Assembly: GCA_964585785.1 (NCBI GenBank)
Contig: CAZPFL010000036.1
Location: forward strand, 1 to 29,607
DNA: 29,607 bases
Direction of reading: 5' to 3'
Source: WHUA01 sp964585785
GTDB lineage: Bacteria; Pseudomonadota; Alphaproteobacteria; UBA8366
The position numbers were made by a program, and so were the translations under genes. Under the pieces are notes generated by a model that did not search any database, was not told the origin of the DNA, and was given only the letters and a program-made list of their open reading frames with translations. Of this stretch, positions 8,497 to 16,763 are shown in pieces. Position 1 is the first letter of the stretch; each line of letters opens with the position of its first letter.

Positions 8497-8916
8497 CTAG
8501 TCACCGCCCGAATGAAGCACCCCGATCGCGTCGATCTCGACCTTCATCTCGGGGCGCACCAGCTTGCTGACCTCGAAAAGGGTGGAGACGGGGAAGGGCT
8601 CGGCGAAGAACGCGCGCCGCGCCTTCCACACCGCCTCCCGGTCGTTGATGTCCGTCAGGTAGATCACGACCTTGACAATGTCGTTGATCGAGCCGCCGGC
8701 CGCTTCCATCAGATGTTGGATCTTGGTCAGGATGGCGACCGCCTGATCGTAGGCGCTGCTTTCGCGCATCTGATCGAATTCGTCGCCGCGCGCGGTCATG
8801 CCGGCGATGAACACCTGCGTGCCGACGGTCAGGCAGTTGGACCAGGTGCCGGCGGGCGGCTCGCCCACATGCTCGCTGGTGATGCGTTGCTTCGCCCTTG
8901 CTAACGGTCCTCTCAT
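8497..8916 (-). CDS. Rid family (YjgF/UK114) protein lacking the catalytic Arg
   Basis: 139 residues, close to the usual Rid length, with the family core from WSNCLTVGTQVFIAGM (25-40) through INDIVKVVIYLTDI (77-90) to VSKLVRPEMKVEIDAIGV (116-133). Canonical RidA imine deaminases have Arg at the FPARS motif; here the aligned stretch is FPVST, giving Ser111. The Tyr of the GPYS motif is Trp25. This places it with the non-deaminase Rid subfamilies of unassigned role. AGGAGG lies five bases before the ATG. It follows the amidohydrolase gene by 59 bp on the same strand, so the two are probably cotranscribed. Confidence 0.9.
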   Translation of the reverse strand: MRGPLARAKQRITSEHVGEPPAGTWSNCLTVGTQVFIAGMTARGDEFDQMRESSAYDQAVAILTKIQHLMEAAGGSINDIVKVVIYLTDINDREAVWKARRAFFAEPFPVSTLFEVSKLVRPEMKVEIDAIGVLHSGGD

Positions 8917-8975
8917 GACAGCCTCCTCTTGGCGGGTCAGTTAACGCGGCCGCTCGGCCCTTGCGCGTGCGGTTG

Positions 8976-9794
8976 TCACATGAAGTAAAGCCGAAACGCC
9001 GTCTCGCCGCCGATGATGCGCCGTGCATTCGCATCGGGCACCCATCGCTTAAAGCTGGCGATGGCGTCCTCGTAGCGCATCGAGTCCTCGAAGGCGGCAA
9101 ACGGCCAATCGCTGCCCCATAGCAGCCGTTCCGGACCGGCATGGGCCAGCAGCGCCCGCGCGCAATCCTCCGCGACCTGCGGCGATTCCAGCCGGTAGCC
9201 GGCCGACAGCTTCACCCAGGTGCGGCCGTTGTCGACGGCACGCAACACGGCCCGGAAGCCTTCGCATTGCGCGCCGCCCTGCTGCGGATGGCCGAAATGG
9301 TCGATCACCAGCTTCACGCCCGCCGCCTGCAGCGTCGCGACGGGGGCGGCGAGCTTGTCGGCCGACTGGTTGATGTGGACGTGCCAGTCGAGATCGCGCA
9401 CGCGACGCAGGAACTTCTGGTATTCCGGCGCCGTGAGGTCCGGCAGGTTCTTCACGTTGCGCCATTGGAGCCGGATGCCGACCACGCCGTCGTCCTTCAT
9501 CATGCGCATGATGTACGGGTCGATCGTGGGCCTGACGATAGCCGTGGTCCGCAGGCGCTTGTATTTGCGCGTCGCCTCGATCTGGTACTCGTTGTAATCG
9601 TCGAACAGGCTGGCGGCGGCCAGCACGGCGTATTTGATCCCATAGCGGTCGAGGGTGGCGACGTATTGTTCGATCGTCGCGTCCGCGGGCGGCTTGTGCC
9701 ATGCCGTGGCGGAAAGCGGCATGTCCGTCGTGTAGACATGGGCGTGGCTGTCGACGATCGGCGCGTCGGCGGCGCTGTCCTCGGGTGTTGTCAT
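8976..9794 (-). CDS. Amidohydrolase (2-pyrone-4,6-dicarboxylate lactonase-like, LigI clan)
   Basis: 272 residues from the ATG at 9794. Metal and catalytic motifs of the amidohydrolase superfamily are visible: DSHAHV with His17 and His19, HVHI (His138/His140), DHFGHP (His166) and the final WGSDWPF with Asp229. The overall pattern (ATRKYKRLRTTAIVRPTID, GVVGIRLQWRN) resembles LigI lactonases and related hydrolases of aromatic or furanoid lactones. The upstream-extended frame adds an Arg-rich tail unlike the family, and GGAGAAGGAAG sits before ATG 9794, so that start is preferred. It probably forms an operon with the Rid-like gene downstream. Confidence 0.87.
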   Translation of the reverse strand: MTTPEDSAADAPIVDSHAHVYTTDMPLSATAWHKPPADATIEQYVATLDRYGIKYAVLAAASLFDDYNEYQIEATRKYKRLRTTAIVRPTIDPYIMRMMKDDGVVGIRLQWRNVKNLPDLTAPEYQKFLRRVRDLDWHVHINQSADKLAAPVATLQAAGVKLVIDHFGHPQQGGAQCEGFRAVLRAVDNGRTWVKLSAGYRLESPQVAEDCARALLAHAGPERLLWGSDWPFAAFEDSMRYEDAIASFKRWVPDANARRIIGGETAFRLYFM

Positions 9795-9927
9795 CGGCTT
9801 CCTTCTCCGTGAATCCGGTCGATGGAGGCTAGCACGCCGCGCTCTCCCCAACCAGAAAGCAGGCCGGCATTTGCCCGCCCGGAGCGCCGGCGCCTATAGT
9901 CGCAGCCAATCGAAATAGGGTGCGGCA

Positions 9928-10866
9928 ATGAACACGACGGATCAGGGCGCCGCCGACACGCTGCGGCTATACGGGAATTTGTCGCTGCTGGAGATGGCGC
10001 CGGTGCTGCTTGCCGCGGACCAGATCTATCCCGGCAAGACCGTTATCACGCACGGCAGCGTCATGGCGCTCTGGGGCAAGGCGAGCGCACTCGCCAGCCT
10101 GGCGTCGGCCGGACAAGCGGACATCGCGACGAATTCCGAAACGCAGATCCTGCATGCCTCGGCCGACAATCCGGACCTGCGCGTGATCTTTACCGTCGCC
10201 GAATGCCCGTACCGCATTGTCGCGCGGCGCTCGGCCGGCATCGCCAGCCTGGCCGACCTGCGCGGCAAGCGAATCGGGACCCAGCTCGACTCCTCCGCCG
10301 ATTTTTTCCTGGAGGCGATGCTGCACACCGTGGGTCTCACGCCGGCGGACGTCATCCGCGTGCCCTTCATGGCCAAGACGGACGCGCCGGTCAGCCGGCT
10401 TCCGGAGGCGCTGCGTGACGGTAACATCGACGCCGTGGCCCTGTGGGAGCCGCAGGTCGAGCGGGCGAGGAAGGGGATCGGCGACGACGCGATCGAATTC
10501 TACGATCCGGCGGTCTACACCGAGAAATTCAATCTCTGCACCACGCGGGGCAATCTCGACGACCCGTCGCTGCGGCCGCGGATCGTCGCCTTTGTCCGGG
10601 CGCTGATCACGGCGGCGCGGCGCCTAAGGGTCGAGCCGGAGCTCGGCTGGCGGCTGGTGGCGAAGACGGCGGAGCTCGACCTCGATACCGTTCGCGACGC
10701 CTGGCCTTACTTCATCTATCCGGGAACGCTGGCGACCGACCTGGCCGATCGTTTCGCGCGGGTGGATGCGTGGATTGCGCGGCTGCAGAAGCGGGCGCCG
10801 CGCGACCGGAACGCGCTGGCCAAGCTCATCGACGATAGCGTCGTACGCGAAGCGCGCGCGGGCTGA
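9928..10866 (+). CDS. NMT1/SsuA-like solute-binding protein without signal peptide
   Basis: 312 residues with the type 2 periplasmic-binding fold of the NitT/TauT/THI5 group: an initial LRLYGNLSLLEMAPVLLAADQI strand-helix, IATNSETQILHASA, YRIVARRSAGIASLADLRGKRIGTQ (about 95-119), SSADFFLEAMLHTVGL and ALWEPQVERARKG. The N-terminus (MNTTDQGAADTL) has no hydrophobic signal or lipobox, and an in-frame TAG at 9916-9918 excludes an upstream start. No permease or ATPase gene is adjacent. It may therefore be a cytosolic ligand-binding or THI5-like protein rather than a transport component. It is divergent from the amidohydrolase gene across a 133-bp spacer. Confidence 0.85.
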   Translation: MNTTDQGAADTLRLYGNLSLLEMAPVLLAADQIYPGKTVITHGSVMALWGKASALASLASAGQADIATNSETQILHASADNPDLRVIFTVAECPYRIVARRSAGIASLADLRGKRIGTQLDSSADFFLEAMLHTVGLTPADVIRVPFMAKTDAPVSRLPEALRDGNIDAVALWEPQVERARKGIGDDAIEFYDPAVYTEKFNLCTTRGNLDDPSLRPRIVAFVRALITAARRLRVEPELGWRLVAKTAELDLDTVRDAWPYFIYPGTLATDLADRFARVDAWIARLQKRAPRDRNALAKLIDDSVVREARAG

Positions 10867-11574
10867 TTACAACAGCCCCTTGGCCCGGAAGCTCTCGTGG
10901 CCCTTGCGGCCGATCACCACGTGGTCGTGCAGCGCGATGCCGATCTTGTCCAGCGCGTCCTTGACCTGGTTGGTCATCTCGATGTCGCCGCGGCTCGGTG
11001 TCGGGTCGCCGGACGGATGGTTGTGCACGATGATCAGTGCGCTGGCGCCTAGCTCCAGCGCGCGCTTCACCACCTCGCGGATATAGACGGGCGTGTGGTC
11101 GACCGTGCCGCGCTGCTGCACCTCGTCGGCGATCAGCACGTTCTTGCGGTCGAGGAAGAGCAGGCGAAGCTGCTCGACGGTCTCATGCGCCATCGCCGCG
11201 CGGCAATAGTCGAGCAGCCGGTCCCAGGAGCCGATGGCGTCGCGGCCCATCGCCTCCTGCCGCAGCAGGCGCAGCGCGGCGGCGCGCACGACCTTGAGCG
11301 CGGCAACCGATGTCTCGCCCATGCCGGAAATGGCCAGCAACCGTTCCGGCTCGGCGGAGATCACGCCGGCGAAGCTGCCGAAGCGGTCGAGCAGTTCTTT
11401 GGCGAGCGGCTTCACGTCGCGGCGTGGGATCGCCTGCGCCAGCAGCATCTCGAGCAACTCGTAATCCGGCATGCCGTCCCCCCCGGTGGCGAGGAAGCGG
11501 TCGCGCAAACGCTGTCGATGACCGTGGTAGTGGGGACGGGGCGCTTTCTGGCTGTCTGACAGGCCGTCGGCCAT
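10867..11574 (-). CDS. radC: RadC family JAB-domain protein
   Basis: 235 residues, normal RadC length. The N-terminal helical part holds YELLEMLLAQAIPRRDVKPLAKELL, then a helix-hairpin-helix (LLAISGMGETSVAALKV, about 79-95). The JAMM/MPN metalloprotease-fold domain ends with HNHPSGDPTPSRGD (184-197), with the conserved Asp as third ligand. Its physiological role is unclear despite the historical DNA-repair name. The gene is 28 bp downstream of map, in the sfsA-map-radC order common in alphaproteobacteria. Confidence 0.95.
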   Translation of the reverse strand: MADGLSDSQKAPRPHYHGHRQRLRDRFLATGGDGMPDYELLEMLLAQAIPRRDVKPLAKELLDRFGSFAGVISAEPERLLAISGMGETSVAALKVVRAAALRLLRQEAMGRDAIGSWDRLLDYCRAAMAHETVEQLRLLFLDRKNVLIADEVQQRGTVDHTPVYIREVVKRALELGASALIIVHNHPSGDPTPSRGDIEMTNQVKDALDKIGIALHDHVVIGRKGHESFRAKGLL

Positions 11575-11602
11575 CGCGTCCCCTCCGCCGGCGCGCCCGC
11601 CG

Positions 11603-12397
11603 CTAAACGGCGTAGGGCGGCGCCGTGTATCCCGCGGGGGAGAGGGTGAAGATCTCGCAACCGTCGGCGGTGACGCCGATCGTGTGCTCGAACTGCGCGG
11701 ACAGGCTGCGGTCCTTGGTGACCGCGGTCCAGCCGTCCTGCAGGATCTTCACGTCGAAGCGGCCGGCGTTGATCATCGGTTCGACGGTGAAGAACATGCC
11801 TTCCTCGATCCGCATGCCGCTGCCGGGCGCGCCGTAATGCAAGATGCTCGGCGGGCAATGGAAGATCTGGCCGATGCCGTGGCCGCAGAAGTCGCGCACG
11901 ACCGAGTAGCGGAACGATTCCGCGTAGCTCTGGATCGCGTAGCCGATGTCGCCGAGCGTGGCGCCGGGCCGCACCACCTCGATGCCGCGCATCATCGAAT
12001 CATAGGTCACCTGCACCAGCTTCTTCGCCTTCACCCCGACCTTGTCGCCGACCAGGAACATGCGGCTCGAATCGCCGTGCCAGCCGTCCAGGATGACCGT
12101 GACGTCGATATTGACGATGTCGCCGTTCAGCAGCTTTTTAGCGTCGTCGGGAATGCCGTGGCAAACGACGTGGTTGATCGAGGTGCAGATCGACTTCGGG
12201 AAGCCGCGATAGTTGAGCGGCGCGGATACGGCGCCCCGATCGACGGTGAACTTGTCGCAAAGCCTGTCCAGCTCGCCCGTGGTCACGCCCGGCTGCACGT
12301 AGGGGGTGATGAAGTCGAGCAGCTCGGCGGCGAGCCGGCCCGCCTTGCGCATAGCCTCGAACTCGGCCGGACCATGAAGAGTCACGCCGTTGGGCAT
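11603..12397 (-). CDS. map: Methionine aminopeptidase, type I
   Basis: 264 residues from the chosen start, the length of E. coli MAP. All five metal ligands are visible: Asp98 (NIDVTV), Asp109 (WHGDSS), His173 (GHGIG), Glu206 (FTVEPM) and Glu237 (QFEHT); His80 (VVCHGIP) is the substrate-side His. It removes the initiator Met from nascent proteins in the cytoplasm and is essential in most bacteria. The frame stays open upstream through the sfsA spacer. ATG 12460 would add 21 residues (MQPSGIEPL...), but no good ribosome-binding site precedes either ATG, so the start was placed by homologue length. Confidence 0.95.
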   Translation of the reverse strand: MPNGVTLHGPAEFEAMRKAGRLAAELLDFITPYVQPGVTTGELDRLCDKFTVDRGAVSAPLNYRGFPKSICTSINHVVCHGIPDDAKKLLNGDIVNIDVTVILDGWHGDSSRMFLVGDKVGVKAKKLVQVTYDSMMRGIEVVRPGATLGDIGYAIQSYAESFRYSVVRDFCGHGIGQIFHCPPSILHYGAPGSGMRIEEGMFFTVEPMINAGRFDVKILQDGWTAVTKDRSLSAQFEHTIGVTADGCEIFTLSPAGYTAPPYAV

Positions 12398-12600
12398 GGT
12401 GATCGGACCGCTCTGCGCCTGCTTCGTCTGTCTCAATGGCTCGATTCCTGAGGGTTGCATCACAAAAATAGGGCGAAATCGGATGGATTTAAAGGCCGGA
12501 GGCCCGATAGATCGACCCGAGACCTTGCCAATCCGCGGGTTTTCCGGGTCAGAAAGCCCGCCTTCCGGCCGATTCGCAAGCGGAATCGCCGTGGAACCGC

Positions 12601-13311
12601 TTAAAGGACCAGCGGCAGGGGGCCGGCCACGTCGATCCCGTCCAGCCGCACGTCGCAGGCGTAACAGAGCGTCTCGACGCCGCGCTTCCGGGCCGTGGCC
12701 AGGCCGGCGGCATAGGCCGGGTCGATGTCCTCGGCGAGGCGGAAATGGTCGCAGTCGCCGCGCTGGACGATATAGAGCATGACGGCCCGCGCCCCCGCCT
12801 CGACCATGTCGCCCAGCTCGACCAGGTGCTTGGCGCCGCGCTTGGTCACCGCGTCGGGGAACTCGGCCGCGGTCTCCCGCCCGGGCAGCCCGCGGCGCAG
12901 GTTGACATTCTTGACCTCGACATAGCAGGGGGGCCTGGACTCGTCCTCCAGCAGCAGGTCGATGCGGCTGTTCTGACCGTAACGTACCTCGCGCCGGCAG
13001 CCGGCGTAGCCGGCCAGCTCGGCAATATGGCCGGATGTGATGGCTTCCTCGGCGAGACGGTTCGGATGCGCGGTGCTGACGCCGATCAGGCAGCCGTTCA
13101 CGCGCACCAGCTCCCAGCGCCAGGCGAGCTTCGCCGTCGGGCTGGTATTCGGCGACAGCCAAACCTCCGCGCCCGGCTCGGTAAGCCCGATCATCGAGCC
13201 GGGGTTGGCGACATGCGCGGTGACCGCCTCGCCGTTCAGCTCGATGTCGCTGAGAAAGCGCTTGTAGCGCCGGATCAGCGTGCCGCGGACGAGGGGGTTG
13301 GGAAAGCGCAC
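12601..13311 (-). CDS. sfsA: SfsA family DNA/RNA nuclease-like protein
   Basis: 236 residues, full length. The N-terminal OB-like part has LIRRYKRFLSDIEL and HVANPGSMIGL (33-43). The PD-(D/E)xK-type core has NSRIDLLLED with Asp118 and YVEVKNVNL with Glu132 and Lys134, then FPDAVTKRGAKHL (151-163), all hallmarks of SfsA. First named as a sugar fermentation stimulation protein, it is now treated as a probable nucleic-acid-binding nuclease. Its stop lies about 200 bp upstream of map; the next gene upstream (dioxygenase) ends 7 bp before its ATG, so the two are probably cotranscribed. Confidence 0.95.
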   Translation of the reverse strand: MRFPNPLVRGTLIRRYKRFLSDIELNGEAVTAHVANPGSMIGLTEPGAEVWLSPNTSPTAKLAWRWELVRVNGCLIGVSTAHPNRLAEEAITSGHIAELAGYAGCRREVRYGQNSRIDLLLEDESRPPCYVEVKNVNLRRGLPGRETAAEFPDAVTKRGAKHLVELGDMVEAGARAVMLYIVQRGDCDHFRLAEDIDPAYAAGLATARKRGVETLCYACDVRLDGIDVAGPLPLVL

Positions 13312-13318
13312 CGGTCTG

Positions 13319-14161
13319 CTAGGCGGCCGTCACGGTGACGCGGTTGAGCTTGCGCAGCTCGGCGTCGTCGTAGTTCGCGACCGCGTAGTGCAGCGTGCAG
13401 CGGTTGTCCCACATCACCATGTCGTAGGGTTTCCACGAGTGGCGGTAGAGGAACTCCGGCCGCGTCAGATGCTTGGTTAGGAAATCGAAGATCGGCGCGT
13501 ACTCGTCCTCCGACATGCCGACGATGGCGTTGGCGTAGGTCGGGTCGAAGAAGACGAGCTTGCGGCCGGTCTCGGGATGCGCCTCGATGATCGGGTGCTC
13601 GGAGGGCGGCGCCTTGGCGCGCAGATCCTCGGTGAGCTGGACGCGGTCCGTGCGGTCCTTGTAATGACGCTGGTAGACGAGCGCATAGTCGTAGCTGACG
13701 GTGAGACGCGAGAGCACGTCCCGCATCGTCTCCGACAGCGCGTCATAGGCGCGGTAGGCGCTCGCAAACAGCGTGTCGCCGCCGACCGACGGGATCTGCA
13801 GCGCGCGCAGGATCGACGCGGTCGAACGTCCTTCTAGGTAGGAATAGTCCGAATGCCAGTGCTGGCCGGAGCCGCGCGTGCCGCCGCCGTCTTTGCGCCG
13901 CTCGTTCGAGACGACCAGGAGCTCGGGGAAATCCGGATGGCGGTTCGGGCTGAGGTGATGCGGCTTGGCCACGCCGAAGCGGCGCGCGAAGGCGAGCTGC
14001 TGCTCCGGGGTGATCTGCTGGTCGCGCAGGACCAGGACGCTGTGGTCGAGCCAGGCCTGGTGGATGCGGTCCATATCCTCGTTGGCGGGCCCCTTCGTCA
14101 GGTCGAGCCCGATCACCTCGGCGCCCAGCGCGCCGCCAAGGCGGTTGATCGTCAAACTCAT
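13319..14161 (-). CDS. TauD/TfdA family Fe(II)/2-oxoglutarate dioxygenase
   Basis: 280 residues with the full family fold. The iron-binding facial triad is His103 and Asp105 in HWHSDYSY, and His258 in WDNRCTLHYAVANY; Arg274 near the C-terminus should hold the 2-oxoglutarate carboxylate. HHLSPNRHPDFPELLVVSN and EAHPETGRKLVFF are typical of the TauD/2,4-D dioxygenase group. The family hydroxylates sulfonates, phenoxyacids, carnitine precursors and similar compounds; the substrate here is unknown. GAGGA precedes the ATG. It lies between the asparaginase-like gene and sfsA on the same strand. Confidence 0.93.
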   Translation of the reverse strand: MSLTINRLGGALGAEVIGLDLTKGPANEDMDRIHQAWLDHSVLVLRDQQITPEQQLAFARRFGVAKPHHLSPNRHPDFPELLVVSNERRKDGGGTRGSGQHWHSDYSYLEGRSTASILRALQIPSVGGDTLFASAYRAYDALSETMRDVLSRLTVSYDYALVYQRHYKDRTDRVQLTEDLRAKAPPSEHPIIEAHPETGRKLVFFDPTYANAIVGMSEDEYAPIFDFLTKHLTRPEFLYRHSWKPYDMVMWDNRCTLHYAVANYDDAELRKLNRVTVTAA

Positions 14162-14221
14162 CGTGCGGTCCTCGAAACGGTATGGGGTGGGGGTCGGTTG
14201 CCCCGATCATACCCCGGGCCG

Positions 14222-15232
14222 TCAGTAGGTGTCGAACAGGCGCTGGATGGCGTCCGGGTCGCTGGTCTTGGTCAGCGCCAGCATGAGCAGGATGCGGGCC
14301 TTGGTCGGGGGCAGGTTGTCAGCCAGCACGCAGACGTCGGGCCGGCCGTTCTTCATTTTCACCAGCCGGCCGCTGCCGTTGCGCGTGCTGAGGACCGGCA
14401 CGACGCCCTTCTTGGCCGCCGCGTTGATCGCCTCGAGCTGACCCGGGCCGCAGGAGCCCGGCAGCATGCCGGCGACCACGATGCCCTTCGCCCCGGCCGC
14501 GACGAAAGCGTCGACCGCCGTGCCGTCGACCCCGCCGTAGGAGAAGGAGATATCGACCCGCGGCAGGTCCTTTCGGCCGCGGATGTCAAATTCTGTGTCC
14601 GGCGCATGCCGGCGGATCGGCTTCCGGTAGTAGGCGATCTTGTCGGCGTCCGCATGGCCGAGCACGCCGAAGTCGGGCGTGCGGAAGGTCTGCAGCCGTA
14701 GCGTCGAGGTCTTGACCACTTCGCGCGCCGCCTGGATTTCGTCGTTCAGCATGACTAGCACGCCGAGGCCGCGTGATTCCGGCGCGCCCGCGACGCGGAT
14801 CGCGTTCAGCAGGTTGAGCCCGGCGTCGGTGCTGAGCGCGGAGGCAGGGCGTTGCGCGCCGACCAGGACGACGGGCTTATCGACCTTCACCGTGAGGTTC
14901 AGCATGTAGGCGGTCTCTTCCAGCGTCGCCGTGCCGTGCGTCACGACGAAGCCGTCGAGGTCCGGGTTCTCTTTCGCCGTCTTGTCGATCAGCTCGACCA
15001 GCTCGATCCACTCCGTCGGGCCGATCGCCGGGCTGCCGACCGCCTTGTAGCGTACGGGCAGAATGGTCGCGACCTTCGCCGTCTCGGGAAAGGCGGCGAG
15101 CAGCTCGTCGACCTCGTACTTCTTCTTGTTGTCCGCATAGGTCGCGATGTCGAGGCTGTCGCGCCCGACGGATGAGATCGTGCCGCCGGTACCGATGACC
15201 GCGACGCGCGGTAACGAGGTCTTGCCTGCCAT
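14222..15232 (-). CDS. Asparaginase/glutaminase family protein with altered active site
   Basis: 336 residues, the normal length of type II asparaginases, with no signal peptide. The first catalytic Thr is Thr18 in IGTGGTIS, the loop Ser is Ser67 (VGSPAIG), the second catalytic Thr is Thr101 in THGTATLEETAYML, and the catalytic Lys is in VVKTSTLRLQTF. The residue that binds the substrate alpha-amino group in E. coli AnsB (Asp90, in HGTDT) is Ala102 here. Bona fide L-asparaginase activity is therefore doubtful; a related amide, lactam or ester substrate lacking the alpha-amino group is possible. It sits between an MmgE/PrpD gene (22 bp upstream) and the dioxygenase, so it is probably part of a catabolic operon. 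Confidence 0.9.
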   Translation of the reverse strand: MAGKTSLPRVAVIGTGGTISSVGRDSLDIATYADNKKKYEVDELLAAFPETAKVATILPVRYKAVGSPAIGPTEWIELVELIDKTAKENPDLDGFVVTHGTATLEETAYMLNLTVKVDKPVVLVGAQRPASALSTDAGLNLLNAIRVAGAPESRGLGVLVMLNDEIQAAREVVKTSTLRLQTFRTPDFGVLGHADADKIAYYRKPIRRHAPDTEFDIRGRKDLPRVDISFSYGGVDGTAVDAFVAAGAKGIVVAGMLPGSCGPGQLEAINAAAKKGVVPVLSTRNGSGRLVKMKNGRPDVCVLADNLPPTKARILLMLALTKTSDPDAIQRLFDTY

Positions 15233-15254
15233 GGAGGTGCCTTCCGGATGGGGA

Positions 15255-16613
15255 TCAGATCGCCGTGAGATCTATGATGCTATCAATCCGGTCCAGCTTG
15301 TCGAGATGCCAAAGCGCGTCGAGCATCTTGTCGCAGGCGTCGGGCTCCAGCGTGCGGGAGGCGAGCGTGCGGAACTTCGCTTCGAAGGCGTCGTCGCTGG
15401 GGCCGCGCTGAATATCCTCCGGCGTCTGACGATGCTCCGCCGACATCGTCTTGCCGTTCTTCAGGGTCGCGACGATGCGGCAGCTGCGCGTCGCCGGCGC
15501 GGCCTTCTCGAAGCCGGCGTCGAACTCGACCGTCATGCGCTTGATCAGCGCTTGCGTGTCCTTGTCTAGGAAGCGACCGCGGGCGAAGGTCTCGGGCGTG
15601 ACCGCGCCGTCGATCAGCGCGACGGCGACGCAGAAGGGCAGCGAATGGTCCGCCGTCTCGCGCGTCGTCGGCGCCCACAGCGCCGGGTCCTTCACGGGGA
15701 CGGCGAAATGCTTCGCATAGGTGTCGATGCGCAATGACTCGATCTCCTCCACCTTCAGCGTCTCGCGCAGCTTGAGCGCGGCGGTGATCGGCACCTGGAT
15801 GGCGTCGCGCACGGGGTAGATCTTGATGTTGGTGCGGATCAGCGCGAACTGGTGCTTCGCGAAGCTGCGCGGGATCGGGAATTTGTAGGATTGGCCCATC
15901 GTCTGCTGCCACAGGCCGAACTTGCCTTCGTAGCAGTCCTGGGGCCCGGTCATGCCGGCTTGCGCCATCAGCGCTGCGAAGATGCCCTGGCGCGCGGCGT
16001 TGGGTCCGGCGACTCCTTTCCACATTGAGAGCTCGCCCGTGCGTGTCTGCATCGTCGCGATGTTGGGGATGACGGAAAGCGCCAGCGCGTGGCGCAGCTG
16101 TGCCTTATCGAGCCCGAGCAGGCGCCCCGCCGCCAGCGCCGCGGCGGGCGCGCCCGACACCGGCTGGTCCCAGCCCTTGCCGTGGCTCGGCACGATTTCG
16201 CAGAAGGTGCATTGCACTTCGTAGGAGATGGCGATGGCGAGCATCAGGTCCTTGCCGCTGGCCCCGGTGATTTCCGCGATCGCCATCAGGCCGGGAATGT
16301 TGTCCGACGGATGCGCCGAGCTCAGCCTCAGATGCGCATCGCTCATGTCGAGATAGCGCACCATCGTGCCGTTCACGAGCGCGGCCATGTCCGGGGTCGT
16401 GCGGACGAGCGTCCCGAACAGGCGCGCGCCGCCGCTGGCGACGGGCAAAGCGACATGCCGCAGCGCCTTGACCGGCGGGGCCAGCAAGGCCGCCATCGCG
16501 CAGCCCATGGAATCGATCATCCTCCCCTTGGTCGCGCGGATCATTGCCTTCGGCAGGTCGGCATAGGCGAGCCCGCTCGCGAAATCGACAAGCTGCTTCT
16601 CCGTTTTGTCCAT
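15255..16613 (-). CDS. MmgE/PrpD family protein
   Basis: About 452 residues, the size of 2-methylcitrate dehydratase/immune-responsive-gene-1 proteins. The N-terminal all-helical domain shows LVDFASGLAYADLPKAM, RMIDSMGCAMAALL and the LSSAHPSDNIPGLMAIAE signature; ALALSVIPNIATMQTR and NIKIYPVRDAIQVPIT follow. The family catalyses dehydration or decarboxylation of tricarboxylates (2-methylcitrate, cis-aconitate), though many members are uncharacterised. GGAGG overlaps the ATG at 16622 and lies nine bases before ATG 16613, so the latter is the likely start. It heads the minus-strand run with the asparaginase-like gene and is divergent from the PEP-mutase-family gene. Confidence 0.93.
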   Translation of the reverse strand: MDKTEKQLVDFASGLAYADLPKAMIRATKGRMIDSMGCAMAALLAPPVKALRHVALPVASGGARLFGTLVRTTPDMAALVNGTMVRYLDMSDAHLRLSSAHPSDNIPGLMAIAEITGASGKDLMLAIAISYEVQCTFCEIVPSHGKGWDQPVSGAPAAALAAGRLLGLDKAQLRHALALSVIPNIATMQTRTGELSMWKGVAGPNAARQGIFAALMAQAGMTGPQDCYEGKFGLWQQTMGQSYKFPIPRSFAKHQFALIRTNIKIYPVRDAIQVPITAALKLRETLKVEEIESLRIDTYAKHFAVPVKDPALWAPTTRETADHSLPFCVAVALIDGAVTPETFARGRFLDKDTQALIKRMTVEFDAGFEKAAPATRSCRIVATLKNGKTMSAEHRQTPEDIQRGPSDDAFEAKFRTLASRTLEPDACDKMLDALWHLDKLDRIDSIIDLTAI

Positions 16614-16763
16614 GGTCGGCATCCTCCGGTATCGTAGGGGGCAGGCGGCCGGATCGGCCGCGCGGGGCGGGGGCGCGCAGCGCTCTTCCCTTTAGCTCAT
16701 ATTCGATGGCTCCTGGTCAAATCGCGCCGCCTCGGCCGGCGCATAACGGAAGGCGGGAACGGC

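Noticed and set aside
11603..13162. A 519-codon minus-strand frame fusing Map with upstream sequence
   Set aside because: The upstream part is Arg/Ala/Gly-rich shadow of the sfsA gene; Map motifs begin only near 12397 and the real protein matches the family length.
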